From Myxococcota bacterium (GTDB lineage Bacteria > Myxococcota_A > UBA796 > JAJRTE01), in NCBI GenBank assembly GCA_024278455.1, contig JAJRTE010000231.1, positions 22,096 through 86,095 of the forward strand: 64,000 nt of DNA. The letters run 5' to 3'. Position 1 is the stretch's first letter, and every line of letters starts with the position of its first letter. This document shows positions 26,882-35,904 of this stretch, one piece after another. Position numbers and translations under genes: made by a program. The notes beneath the pieces were generated by a model. That model was not told the DNA's origin. It was given only the letters and a program-made list of their open reading frames with translations, and made no database searches.

Positions 26882-27046
26882 ATGGATCCCGTCGAAAGAA
26901 CCATCCTCCCCGGCACGACAGAAGAAATCACCGTGGGGGAGCTTGTCTCGTACTACTACGAGAAACTCTCCGAAGTGTACGACAGCCCCGAGATCCGCGA
27001 TCTCGCTGTCGCGACGATTGTCGAGGACCTCCTTTGCCGGCGGTGA
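26882..27046 (+). CDS. Small hypothetical protein behind a sigma-54 promoter
   Basis: This 54-residue ORF begins with ATG 26882, seven bases after a GAGG site. The peptide starts MDPVERTILPGTTEEITV, continues with GELVSYYYEKLSEVYDSP, and ends IVEDLLCRR. It is acidic and mostly helix-prone, with one Cys three residues from the end. I recognise no family. It is the first gene after a perfect sigma-54 promoter and precedes a DegT-type enzyme and two radical SAM proteins. A RiPP precursor or a small partner protein are both possible, but nothing in the sequence proves either. A small hairpin (CTCCAGGCC / GGCCAGGAG, one mismatch) lies downstream at 27106-27127. Confidence 0.5.
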   Translation: MDPVERTILPGTTEEITVGELVSYYYEKLSEVYDSPEIRDLAVATIVEDLLCRR

Positions 27047-27261
27047 CTGGACTGCTGGTTTGCGGCAGGCCGTTGTCGAATCCTCCCGGGATGGCTGAAG
27101 ACGCCCTCCAGGCCTGATGGCCAGGAGGTGCAGCAGAGGTGCTTCCTCCGTCTTCCTTTTCTCGCTCAACCTTCATTCTCGATTGTGATACATTCGTCTC
27201 ATCCCTGCGGGAAGCGGTCTTGGTATGGGCTGAACATGCGTGCGTTGAGGTGACTGCAGCG

Positions 27262-28506
27262 ATGAAGACGAGAGTGCCCCGTTTTTCTCCCTCCTTTTCC
27301 CCGCTGGAACTGGGTGCCGCTTTGAGAGCCCTGGCCGCGGCAGACGACACGAAGGTCCGCGCATTCGAGCAAGCCTTCGCCCAGTATATCGGAGTCAGGC
27401 ATGCCATCATGGTGGGGTCCGCCAGGATGGGTGCCTTTCTCGTGCTGAAGGGCTGGGGCCTCGAGCCTGGCGACGAAGTGCTGGTGCCAGGCTTCACCTA
27501 CTTCAGTATCCCGAGCATCATGGTCGCGCTCGGTGTGAAGCCTGTTTTCGTCGACATCGACCCTGACACCTATGTCATGGATCCCGATGACCTGGAGAGA
27601 AAGATAACGCCCCGCTCCAGGGTCGTCGTGCCCACGCACTTGTATGGTTTTCCCTGCCCGATGGATCGCATCCTGAAGATCGCCTGGCGTGCCGGACTGA
27701 AGGTGTTGGAGGATTGCGCCCAGGCGACGGGCGCGCGCAGCCATGGCAAGCGGCTGGGGTCTTTCGGTGATGCTGCCTACTACACATTCGGTCTGACCAA
27801 GAACATCACGACGCTCAAGGGCGGCATGGTCACGACGGACGACGACGACCTTGCCGAATTCCTGGCCGGTGAGATGGCCAGGTGTTCCAGGCTGCCCCTG
27901 AAGCCCCTTGTGAAAGAAATCGGCGTGGGGGTTGCGATGATGGTCGTGACCGATCCTCGAGTCTATCCGTTCACCTTGCACCCGGTAGTCGGGAGACTGA
28001 CACGATGGACGGGGAAGGATGTCCTTCACGATGTTTTCGAGGAGAAGGCGGTACTGTACGAGGCAGAGCCGAAATGGTTCCGGAACAGCGGTGCCCGGGG
28101 GGTCCAGGCAGCCGTGGGCCTGGTGCAGCTCAACCGGATCGACAGACTCAACGGCATGAGAGCCGCCCACGGCCGTTTCCTCCTCGAGCACTTGTCCCAT
28201 GCCGAAGGGCTGCGCGTGCCACGGTTCTCCCCCGGTGCCGAGCCGATATTCATGAGTTTTCCCATCCAGGTTCCGAACCCCACGGCGGTGGCATCGAGAA
28301 TGCTCGACAGGGGTATCGATACGACGCGCGGCTACATGTGCGACTGTTCGACATTGCCCCTGTTCGAGGGCAAGGCGAGAGGAGATTGCCCCAACGCCGG
28401 ACGTGTGGAGCGACAGATTCTGCATATTCCCGTGCACCCGAACCTGGGGCCGGATGCGTTGCGACACATCGTGGAAGCTGCAAGGCAGTCCGTTCGGGGC
28501 AACTGA
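27262..28506 (+). CDS. DegT/DnrJ/EryC1-family PLP-dependent aminotransferase
   Basis: The 414-residue protein has the DegT layout: ALRALAAADDTKVRAFEQAF near the start, then VGSARMGAFLVLKGWGLEPGDEV and VLVPGFTYFSIPSIMVALG. The PLP-binding Asp/His-type segment is LKVLEDCAQATGA, and the catalytic Lys is Lys180 in FGLTKNITTLKGG. Relatives transfer amino groups to keto sugars or related carbonyl compounds. I start at ATG 27262, which matches the family N-terminus; an in-frame GTG at 27139 behind AGGAGG would add 41 residues and cannot be excluded. No sugar-nucleotide synthesis genes are nearby, so a sugar substrate is not supported by context. Radical SAM genes follow, suggesting a dedicated biosynthetic pathway. 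Confidence 0.85.
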   Translation: MKTRVPRFSPSFSPLELGAALRALAAADDTKVRAFEQAFAQYIGVRHAIMVGSARMGAFLVLKGWGLEPGDEVLVPGFTYFSIPSIMVALGVKPVFVDIDPDTYVMDPDDLERKITPRSRVVVPTHLYGFPCPMDRILKIAWRAGLKVLEDCAQATGARSHGKRLGSFGDAAYYTFGLTKNITTLKGGMVTTDDDDLAEFLAGEMARCSRLPLKPLVKEIGVGVAMMVVTDPRVYPFTLHPVVGRLTRWTGKDVLHDVFEEKAVLYEAEPKWFRNSGARGVQAAVGLVQLNRIDRLNGMRAAHGRFLLEHLSHAEGLRVPRFSPGAEPIFMSFPIQVPNPTAVASRMLDRGIDTTRGYMCDCSTLPLFEGKARGDCPNAGRVERQILHIPVHPNLGPDALRHIVEAARQSVRGN

Positions 28507-28615
28507 CTGGACTCTGTGGCACAAAGCGGTACACTTGATACTATGCAGGCATGGGGCTGAGGCTCCGCGGTGGCGCCGGCAGGTGGTGGCAGGCAGTGGC
28601 GGGAGAGCGACAGGG

Positions 28616-29701
28616 ATGAAGTTCTCGCAGATGGTTCGGATGGGTTTGAGCGCGGCGAGTGTGTCCTTCGCAGGGGCGCGTGTCCCCATCAACGTCATGC
28701 TCAGCGTGACGAACCGGTGCAACTCCCACTGTAGCTATTGCGACATTCCTTTGCGAAAACAGGAAGAACTGTCGGACGACGACATACATCGCCTCATCGA
28801 AGAAATGGCCGAAGCGGGGACCCGCCGTCTCGGTCTCTGGGGCGGTGAACCCCTTCTGCGGGAAGGGATCGGGGACTTCATCGCGCATGCCCGTGCGCGC
28901 GGCATGTACACCACCATGGACACCAATGGGTACCTGCTGCCCCGGCGGATCCGGAAACTCGCCCACCTCGATCATATCCTGGTCTCGATAGACGGTCCGG
29001 AAGCACTCCACGACGCCAACCGTGAGCCCGGGAGCTTCAGGCGGAGCATGCGTGCCCTCGAGGTCGCCATCGACCACGGTCTGAATGCCTGGACGATTAC
29101 GGTATTGACGAAACACAACCTGGATGCGATCGACTACATCCTGGACGAGGCGGACAGGTTGGGCTTCATGGCATCGTTCCAGGTGCTTCATCACAGCCCC
29201 GAAATGAGCAAATCCGGCATGTCGCTGTTGCCGGGCAATCGGGCGTACCGCCAGGCGATTCGGCGATTGCTCGCCGCCAAGGCACAGGGCCGGCGCGTCG
29301 GTTCTTCAGCCCATTACCTGTACCACATCCTCACCTGGCCCGATTTCTCCAGCCCCAGATCGGATTCTCCTCATCGTGGGCTGAATTGCCTGGCCGGACA
29401 GGCCTTCTGCAACGTGGACACGGACGGCACCGTGTATCCCTGTTCGTTGCTGATTGGGAACTATCCCGGTATTCATTTCAAGAACGGCGGATTCCGGAAC
29501 GCCTTCGACGGGTGCGCCGAAGTCGGATGCAAAGCCTGCGTGGCAGCCTGCTTCACCGAGTACTCGAGGCTGTTTGCGCTGAACATTCGCACGATTGCCG
29601 AGTGGACCCTGGCCATGTTCGATTCCGGCAGAACGCGCGATTCGTTCGTGGGGCATGTTAGCCGAAAAATGCTGCCGGTGTTGAACGGAACCGCGCTGTG
29701 A
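28616..29701 (+). CDS. Radical SAM protein with C-terminal SPASM-like cysteines, first of pair
   Basis: The 361-residue enzyme binds the radical-generating [4Fe-4S] cluster through Cys35, Cys39 and Cys42 (TNRCNSHCSYCDIP). The SAM-binding GGEP motif follows in GLWGGEPLLREG. The C-terminal part holds a group of cysteines in NCLAGQAFCNVDTDGTVYPC and again in CAEVGCKACVAAC, resembling a SPASM/twitch auxiliary-cluster domain. Such proteins modify peptides, nucleosides or small metabolites by radical chemistry. I start at ATG 28616, behind GGGAGAGCGACAGGG. The gap of 109 bases after the DegT gene and nine bases before the next radical SAM gene suggests one operon. The substrate is unknown. Confidence 0.85.
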   Translation: MKFSQMVRMGLSAASVSFAGARVPINVMLSVTNRCNSHCSYCDIPLRKQEELSDDDIHRLIEEMAEAGTRRLGLWGGEPLLREGIGDFIAHARARGMYTTMDTNGYLLPRRIRKLAHLDHILVSIDGPEALHDANREPGSFRRSMRALEVAIDHGLNAWTITVLTKHNLDAIDYILDEADRLGFMASFQVLHHSPEMSKSGMSLLPGNRAYRQAIRRLLAAKAQGRRVGSSAHYLYHILTWPDFSSPRSDSPHRGLNCLAGQAFCNVDTDGTVYPCSLLIGNYPGIHFKNGGFRNAFDGCAEVGCKACVAACFTEYSRLFALNIRTIAEWTLAMFDSGRTRDSFVGHVSRKMLPVLNGTAL

Positions 29702-29710
29702 GCGACCATC

Positions 29711-30829
29711 ATGGCAGATCTTGCAATCATCAAGCGATACGCGCGAGTGGTCAGGGCGGCCACGCTCCATGATCGTCCCGTCTATGCCCATTTCGGCATC
29801 ACGCACCGATGCGACCTGCGATGCCGGATGTGTGGTATCTGGAAGCACGGCAACCGGGACGAGGAGATGAGCGTCCAGCAGATCGCTCGAATGGCTGACG
29901 TGCTGCAAGATCTTGGCGTGGTGCAGGTTTCCATCGGCGGGGGAGAACCGTTCTGCCGTGAAGATCTCGCCGAAGTCATGCATGTTTTTGCGACCCGAGG
30001 TTTCCAGGCTCGAGTGCTTACCAACGGCATGAACTTGACGGAGCAGCGTATCGAACAGGTTGTGGACGCGGGACTCACTGCCGTTTCGGTGTCTCTCGAT
30101 ACCCTGTCGCGTGAACGATTCGCCTGGATCTGCGGTGTCGACGATGCGTGGACCAGGGTCGTGACCAACCTGGTGCGATTCGCCCGGCTGCTTCCGCCTC
30201 GAGGAGGCGCTCAGGTCTTGAACGTCGTGGTCAGCCGGGAAAACCTGGCGGAACTGCCTGACCTGGTGCGTTTTGCAGAGGAACTCGGGTACTTCGTGTC
30301 GCTTCTCCCGGTCGAGTTGGCCAACGATGTGAGAGATACCGCCAATCAGTTCGTGGCCTACCAACCGAGAATGGCGGTCACAAGGGAGGACTGGGATCTC
30401 CTGGACAGGGTGTACGACCAGCTCATCATCATGAAGGCGAGGGGTGCCCCGATTCTGTCCACGACCCCTTTTCTGCTGGAGAGTCTCGCCTATCTCAAGT
30501 CAGGGAAGCCGAACAACGCCTGCGATGCCGGCACACTCTACTTCTCGATCAGTCCATCGGGGTCCCTGAGCTTGTGCCACCGGGGCCCGAGTTTCAAGAG
30601 CATGCGGGATCCGGACATCGTTTCCTACGTCAAGTCTCGTGGATTCAAGCGGAAGGCTCGCCAGGAGGTGATGCGTTGTTCGGGATGCATACGCCCTTGC
30701 TGGAAGGACACGAGCAAGGTGTTCCACACGTCCGCGGGTTTTCTCGAGATGACGTGGACATCGCTGAGAGCCGCGAGGAGGAGACCGGTTCCAGACCTGG
30801 AGCGCGCCCTCGCCTGGGGCCGTCCGTGA
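29711..30829 (+). CDS. Radical SAM protein with C-terminal SPASM-like cysteines, second of pair
   Basis: The 372-residue enzyme carries CDLRCRMC (GITHRCDLRCRMCGIWK) near residue 38 and a GGGEP motif (VSIGGGEPFCREDL). A C-terminal cysteine set, NACDAGTLYFSISPSGSLSL then CHRG and later RCSGCIRPCW, points to a SPASM-like auxiliary Fe-S domain. It is only distantly similar to the preceding radical SAM protein, so the pair is not a recent duplication. It follows that gene after nine bases. Two different SPASM-like enzymes plus a PLP aminotransferase suggest a multistep modification pathway. The gene ends 21 bases before a convergent lipoprotein gene. Confidence 0.85.
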   Translation: MADLAIIKRYARVVRAATLHDRPVYAHFGITHRCDLRCRMCGIWKHGNRDEEMSVQQIARMADVLQDLGVVQVSIGGGEPFCREDLAEVMHVFATRGFQARVLTNGMNLTEQRIEQVVDAGLTAVSVSLDTLSRERFAWICGVDDAWTRVVTNLVRFARLLPPRGGAQVLNVVVSRENLAELPDLVRFAEELGYFVSLLPVELANDVRDTANQFVAYQPRMAVTREDWDLLDRVYDQLIIMKARGAPILSTTPFLLESLAYLKSGKPNNACDAGTLYFSISPSGSLSLCHRGPSFKSMRDPDIVSYVKSRGFKRKARQEVMRCSGCIRPCWKDTSKVFHTSAGFLEMTWTSLRAARRRPVPDLERALAWGRP

Positions 30830-30850
30830 GCGCCGGGCGGGAGCTTGAGG

Positions 30851-31288
30851 CTAGTCGCTTTCCCCCTCCATGTAGAAGACGAACTCCTCGAACCGGGGCA
30901 CGGGGAAGGTGACTGTTTCGAGTTGGGTCTTGAATCCGGGCTTGACAAATTTCATGTCGACGCTGAGCGGTGTGGCTGCGCGCATCTTCTCCTGTGTGTC
31001 CACGGACCCTGGGGGGAACAGGGCGGTGACATCCAGCGTGAAGCTCCCGGATGCATCCGAGTAGACGGGGCCCACGGTCTTGTCTTCGAACGTGGCGGTG
31101 ATTCGTACCCCGTCGATTGGCCCACCGACGACGCCGGATCCCTTGCCCCCCTTGACGAGTCCGTAGCACGCCGTGCTGAGTTCTTCCGCCGGGGTCTCCT
31201 CCACGTGCTTGGGACAGCCCGTCGAAAAGAGTGACAGGAAGACGGGAAGCCAGATGCAGGAGCCATGTCCGAGACCGATCCTCCGCAT
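30851..31288 (-). CDS. Small putative lipoprotein
   Basis: This 145-residue protein begins with a lipoprotein signal (CIWLPVFLSLFSTGC), the lipobox cysteine being followed by PKH. The mature part looks like a small beta-rich domain (VRITATFEDKTVGPVYSDAS, then GSFTLDVTALFPPGSVD), resembling carboxypeptidase-regulatory or other Ig-like folds, though I cannot assign a family. It starts 13 bases after the stop of the MglA-like GTPase gene, so the two are very likely co-transcribed. It might therefore be an envelope partner of that GTPase, on position alone. No conserved catalytic residues are evident. Confidence 0.7.
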   Translation of the reverse strand: MRRIGLGHGSCIWLPVFLSLFSTGCPKHVEETPAEELSTACYGLVKGGKGSGVVGGPIDGVRITATFEDKTVGPVYSDASGSFTLDVTALFPPGSVDTQEKMRAATPLSVDMKFVKPGFKTQLETVTFPVPRFEEFVFYMEGESD

Positions 31289-31301
31289 GATTCCTCCTAT
31301 T

Positions 31302-33137
31302 TTAGAACAGGGTGAGGCCCAGCCCGAGCAGGGTCAAGAGTGTGAGTCCCGCGAGCCATGCCAGAACATAGGTCGGCACGGCCATCCGTTGTTCCGGCAG
31401 GTCCGTATCATCGAACGCGCAGCGGAACACGACGACACTCGGACTCTCGTCTCCGGGCGTCCGGACCGTCACGGGAATGGCCCACACCCCCTCCTTGTCC
31501 CGGACCGGTCTCCCGACGTCCAGAACCTCCAACCCGGCGCTGGTGGGAAGGGACATGGGCGGTGCCTCGACGAGTCGCGGGCCGGGGCGGGGCGTTGGCG
31601 GTCGCGGCCCGGGTCGTTCCGCGTTTTCCGATGGTGTGGACGGCTGGGACGGCTGTGCCATGAGGGAAGGGGTGGACGTTCCACCCCGCCCGTTCGTGGG
31701 CGTGCGAGGTGGGTGCCCGGCGCGCTCCTCACTGGCGTCCGACTCGCGCGAATCAGCGAGGCCGGCCAGTTGCTCGGGGGGAGGGGCTACCCGCAGCGCG
31801 GCTATGTGATAGTCGGTCGAGTCCTCCGTTGTCTCCTCTTTGGGGAAGGGCGCATCCGCCAGCGGGTCGACGGCACCTTCCGCTGCAGCGTCCTGTGGGC
31901 CCGTGGCCGCTTCGGCTCCGGGGTCACTTCGGATTCCGGACGGCGGTGTCGCGCCTGCGTCCATCTCTCGACTCGTGGCGCCGGCATCCAGGTCCGTCTC
32001 GTCCACGCCCAGGCCGTCCGAAGTCTCCGGCGGTGCATGGCGGGCAGGCATTGCCTGGCTTGCCGGTTCGCCAGGGGAGGGCATTGACGTTGCGGAGCCA
32101 AGGTCCGTGACATTGGTCGTGGCCTCCCGTTCCGGGGCGGGCGAGGAATCCACGGCTCCGGCGGTCTTCTGTGCCTGGCGCAACGCCTCCTTCGTGGTTC
32201 TCGGTGGTGGTGGCGAAGGCGCCGGCGTGCTGCTCGCCACCAGGGTCGTGCTGGCCCCGCTCAGTGTCGCGGATTCAGCGTCGTCCCGGTCGTGCGCCAG
32301 TTGGTTCCGTGCAGGTCGGGGTGGGAGCGCGATGAGGCGAGTCGCCGCGTCCTCCGAGGAATCGTCGAAGGCGTTCTCACCGATCTCTTCTTCCGCATCG
32401 TCCACGATTTCGATGTCCGAGTCGATCTCTCCGGGCCGGACGCGGGCAATCTGAGCCATCAGGTCCCTGACCAGGGCTGCGTCGTCCATCTCCTCGTCGT
32501 CGAACCGCTGGATCACGGAAGGGTCCGAACGCCCCCGAACCAGTCGGCCTTCAATGGAAGCCTTGAGATATGTCAGGACAAGGGAGGAGACCTTGGACAA
32601 CGTCTCGAGGACCCCCATGCCGTTGATGGCCGCAGCGCGGAAACTGGGAACGCTGAGCAGGTTCAGCTCACTCTCGAGATCTTCGATGGGGATCTTGTCG
32701 TCCAGGTCCCGCTTGTTGTACTGGATCACCATCGGCAACGCATTGAGGTGCTTGTCGTGGTGGAGGAGGTTCTCCCTGAGATCGGTCAAGCTCTCGAGAT
32801 TGGCCTCCATGGAGCCGGGCGTGGAGTCGGCGACGAACACCACCCCATCGACGCCCTGCAAGACGATTCGCCGGGTGGAGGCATAGATCACCTGGCCGGG
32901 GACGGTGAAGATCTGGAACTTGGTCTTGAACCCTCCGATGTTCCCGAGGTGAATGGGAACATAGTCGAAGAACAGTGTGCGATCCTCCTTGGTGGCGAGA
33001 GAAGTCAGCTTGCCTCTCCGTGAGGCAGGAATGCTGTCATGTATCTTCTTGACATTCGTGGTCTTTCCGGAAAGGGCAGGTCCGTAGTAGACAATCTTGG
33101 CGGAGATCTCTTTCCTTCGAAAGTTGATGACAGACAT
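31302..33137 (-). CDS. MglA-like small GTPase fused to a long disordered, tail-anchored region
   Basis: The first 190 residues are an MglA-type Ras-like GTPase: P-loop GPALSGKT at 19-26, the conserved segment FKTKFQIFTVPGQVIY, VFVADS and YNKRDL as the guanine-specificity motif (NKxD). Bacterial MglA proteins set polarity of motility and pili. Residues about 230-530 are acidic and Pro/Ala/Ser-rich. A small beta-rich segment (VWAIPVTVRTPGDESPSVVV) precedes a single C-terminal helix (TYVLAWLAGLTLLTLLGLGL) that would tail-anchor the protein. Canonical MglA is about 195 residues and soluble, so the 420-residue extension is unusual. The start is ATG 33137; 22 further upstream codons are unlikely. 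No MglB or RomR gene is adjacent. Confidence 0.8.
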   Translation of the reverse strand: MSVINFRRKEISAKIVYYGPALSGKTTNVKKIHDSIPASRRGKLTSLATKEDRTLFFDYVPIHLGNIGGFKTKFQIFTVPGQVIYASTRRIVLQGVDGVVFVADSTPGSMEANLESLTDLRENLLHHDKHLNALPMVIQYNKRDLDDKIPIEDLESELNLLSVPSFRAAAINGMGVLETLSKVSSLVLTYLKASIEGRLVRGRSDPSVIQRFDDEEMDDAALVRDLMAQIARVRPGEIDSDIEIVDDAEEEIGENAFDDSSEDAATRLIALPPRPARNQLAHDRDDAESATLSGASTTLVASSTPAPSPPPPRTTKEALRQAQKTAGAVDSSPAPEREATTNVTDLGSATSMPSPGEPASQAMPARHAPPETSDGLGVDETDLDAGATSREMDAGATPPSGIRSDPGAEAATGPQDAAAEGAVDPLADAPFPKEETTEDSTDYHIAALRVAPPPEQLAGLADSRESDASEERAGHPPRTPTNGRGGTSTPSLMAQPSQPSTPSENAERPGPRPPTPRPGPRLVEAPPMSLPTSAGLEVLDVGRPVRDKEGVWAIPVTVRTPGDESPSVVVFRCAFDDTDLPEQRMAVPTYVLAWLAGLTLLTLLGLGLTLF

Positions 33138-33378
33138 GGTTTGATATCCACGTGGAGCCGAACTGCGCCAGTGCCGCCTGTCGCGACATGCAGTCGCGTA
33201 CAATCTACTTGCGTCCGATCAGGATTGCAAGGGAAAGTGCTGGCGGATTTTTCACTGGCCAAACGAAACATGGTCCGCTAATCTTACCTGTTTTGCCGTT
33301 GCGGCGGGGATGGGTCGCGCGGGAACGTGCAACTCGTCTCGCCGAATCGGGTCGAGGCGGTCCAGCTTGGGAGGTAGT

Positions 33379-35889
33379 GTGGCAAAGCGTTATGAACCTG
33401 CTGTGGTCGAAGCCAAGTGGCAGCGCCGCTGGGAGGCGAACAAGACGTTCAAGGCCGTGGATTGCAGTGAGAAACCGAAGTACTACGTCTTGGACATGTT
33501 TCCCTATCCGTCGGGCGCAGGGCTCCACGTGGGACACCCGGAAGGATACACAGCCACCGACATCGTGAGCCGCTACAAGCGAATGAGGGGCTACAACGTC
33601 CTCCACCCAATGGGGTGGGATGCCTTCGGGTTGCCCACCGAGCAGTATGCCATCCAGACCGGCCAACACCCGGCCGACATCACGCAACGGAACATAGACA
33701 CGTTTCGCCGTCAGCTCAAGATGTTGGGATTCTCCTACGACTGGGATCGCGAGATCAGTACGATCGATCCCGGTTACTACAAGTGGACCCAGTGGATTTT
33801 CCTCCAACTGCACAAGATGGGGCTTGCCTACGTGGACGAAGTCCCTGTCAACTGGTGCCCTGCCCTGGGGACCGTGCTGGCGAACGAGGAGGTGATCGAT
33901 GGACGGAGCGAACGGGGCAATCATCCTGTCTATCGCAAACCCATGCGGCAGTGGATCCTTCGTATCACGAAGTACGCCGACCGGCTTCTCGAGGATCTCG
34001 AGGACCTCGACTGGCCCGAAAGTGTCAAGGAGATGCAGCGCAACTGGATCGGGCGCTCCGTCGGCACCGAGGTGAGGTTCGCCATCGAGGGGCACCCCGG
34101 CGAAGGGATCTCGGTGTTTACGACCAGGGCCGATACGCTGTTCGGGGCCACCTACATGGTACTCGCACCGGAACACCCCCTGATCGACACCATCGTCACG
34201 GACACCTGTCGCCGTGCCGTGCTCGAGTATCGTGCTGCCGCGGTCCAGAAGAGCGACATCGAGCGCACGGATCTCATCAGGGAGAAAACCGGCGTCTCTA
34301 CAGGAGCATACGCCATCAATCCGGCGAACGGCCAGACCATCCCCATCTGGGTCGCGGACTATGTGTTGGCCAGCTACGGGACCGGGGCGATCATGGCAGT
34401 TCCTGGCCATGACCAGCGCGACTGGGAGTTCGCGAGAAAGTATCGTCTCCCCGTCGTGGAAGTGGTCCGGGGCGGCAACCTGGACGACGGTGCCTATGCC
34501 GGGGACGGCCCCCATGTCAACTCGTCGTTTATTGATGGACTCAACGTGGAGGAAGCCATCGATGCCATGAATGAATGGCTCGAGGCACGGCAACTGGGGC
34601 GTCGCAAGGTCACCTATCGCCTCCGCGACTGGGTCTTCAGCAGGCAGCGCTACTGGGGGGAGCCCTTCCCGGTCATCTACCTCGAGGACGGGACAATAAG
34701 GGCGCTCGACGAGTCGGCGTTGCCGGTGGAACTCCCGCAGGAGGACTCGGTCAAGCCCTCCGGGACGGGTGAATCACCGCTTGCCAACCTGACCGAATGG
34801 GTCGACACCGTGGACCCGGAGACCGGCAGGCCAGCTCGGCGCGAGACCAATACCATGCCGAATTGGGCCGGAAGCTGCTGGTATTTCCTGAGATACATCG
34901 ACCCCCACAACGATGATGTGCTGGTATCTCCCGAAAAGGAGCGCTACTGGATGCCTGTCGACCTGTATGTCGGCGGTGTGGAACATGCCGTGCTGCACCT
35001 GTTGTATGCGCGATTCTGGCACAAGGTCCTCTACGACCTCGGCGTCGTCCATACCAAGGAGCCGTTCAAGAAGTTGGTGAACCAGGGGATGATCCTGGGC
35101 CTGTCCTATGCCGACAACCGGGGAGCGTTGGTTCCCGCGGACTTCGTCGTTCACAGGGATGGCGGACATTTTCATCGGGAGACCGGCGAGCCTCTGACGG
35201 AGTTGCCGGCGAAGATGTCCAAGTCCCTGAAGAACGTGATCAATCCCGACGACGTAGTCAAGAAGTATGGGGCCGATACACTTCGCGCCTACGAGATGTT
35301 CATGGGACCGCTCGAGGCATCGAAGGCTTGGGACACCAAGGGTGTCGAAGGCGTGTACCGGTTTCTACTGCGGGTCTGGCGCCTGGTTCACGGTTGGGAT
35401 CGCAATGCCGGGGCGGGGAAAGCAGACACGCTCTTGCGCGTCCGGCACCAGACGATCAAGAAGGTGACCCACGATATCGAAGCCTTCCGGTTCAACACCG
35501 CGATCGCCCAGCTCATGATCTACGTCAACGAGATGTACAAGGCCCCGCACCTGTCGGCCGAGGACCTGGAAGTGCTGACGCTGCTGCTGTCGCCCATCGC
35601 CCCGCACATCTGCGAGGAATGCTGGGAACGGTTGGGCCACACCGAGTCGCTGGCGTACCATCCCTGGCCGGAGTATGTGGAAGCGTACACCCTGGAGGAG
35701 ATGGCGTCCTACGGCATCCAGGTGAACGGCAAGGTCCGCGGACAACTCGAGGTGCCCGCGGGTACCCCGAAGCACCAGGTGCTCGAGCAGGCGAAGGCGC
35801 ACCATAACGTGGCGCGGTATCTTGCCGGGAAGCAGGTCGTAAAGGAGATCTTTGTCCCGGGCAAGCTGGTCAGCCTCGTCGTCAGGTGA
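33379..35889 (+). CDS. leuS: Leucine--tRNA ligase
   Basis: LeuRS charges tRNA-Leu in the cytosol. The 836-residue protein has the class I signatures HVGHPEGY (the HIGH motif variant) and KMSKS in [16 protein letters not shown]. The CP1 editing domain is present ([20 protein letters not shown]). The anticodon-binding and C-terminal domains end [17 protein letters not shown], as in bacterial LeuRS. The start is GTG at 33379 behind GGGAGG, giving [15 protein letters not shown]; an upstream ATG at 33310 would add 23 unlikely residues. It is divergent from the MglA-like gene with a 241-base gap, and its end converges with rarA after 15 bases. Confidence 0.97.
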   Translation: MAKRYEPAVVEAKWQRRWEANKTFKAVDCSEKPKYYVLDMFPYPSGAGLHVGHPEGYTATDIVSRYKRMRGYNVLHPMGWDAFGLPTEQYAIQTGQHPADITQRNIDTFRRQLKMLGFSYDWDREISTIDPGYYKWTQWIFLQLHKMGLAYVDEVPVNWCPALGTVLANEEVIDGRSERGNHPVYRKPMRQWILRITKYADRLLEDLEDLDWPESVKEMQRNWIGRSVGTEVRFAIEGHPGEGISVFTTRADTLFGATYMVLAPEHPLIDTIVTDTCRRAVLEYRAAAVQKSDIERTDLIREKTGVSTGAYAINPANGQTIPIWVADYVLASYGTGAIMAVPGHDQRDWEFARKYRLPVVEVVRGGNLDDGAYAGDGPHVNSSFIDGLNVEEAIDAMNEWLEARQLGRRKVTYRLRDWVFSRQRYWGEPFPVIYLEDGTIRALDESALPVELPQEDSVKPSGTGESPLANLTEWVDTVDPETGRPARRETNTMPNWAGSCWYFLRYIDPHNDDVLVSPEKERYWMPVDLYVGGVEHAVLHLLYARFWHKVLYDLGVVHTKEPFKKLVNQGMILGLSYADNRGALVPADFVVHRDGGHFHRETGEPLTELPAKMSKSLKNVINPDDVVKKYGADTLRAYEMFMGPLEASKAWDTKGVEGVYRFLLRVWRLVHGWDRNAGAGKADTLLRVRHQTIKKVTHDIEAFRFNTAIAQLMIYVNEMYKAPHLSAEDLEVLTLLLSPIAPHICEECWERLGHTESLAYHPWPEYVEAYTLEEMASYGIQVNGKVRGQLEVPAGTPKHQVLEQAKAHHNVARYLAGKQVVKEIFVPGKLVSLVVR

Positions 35890-35904
35890 TCCGGGTATGG
35901 AGCA

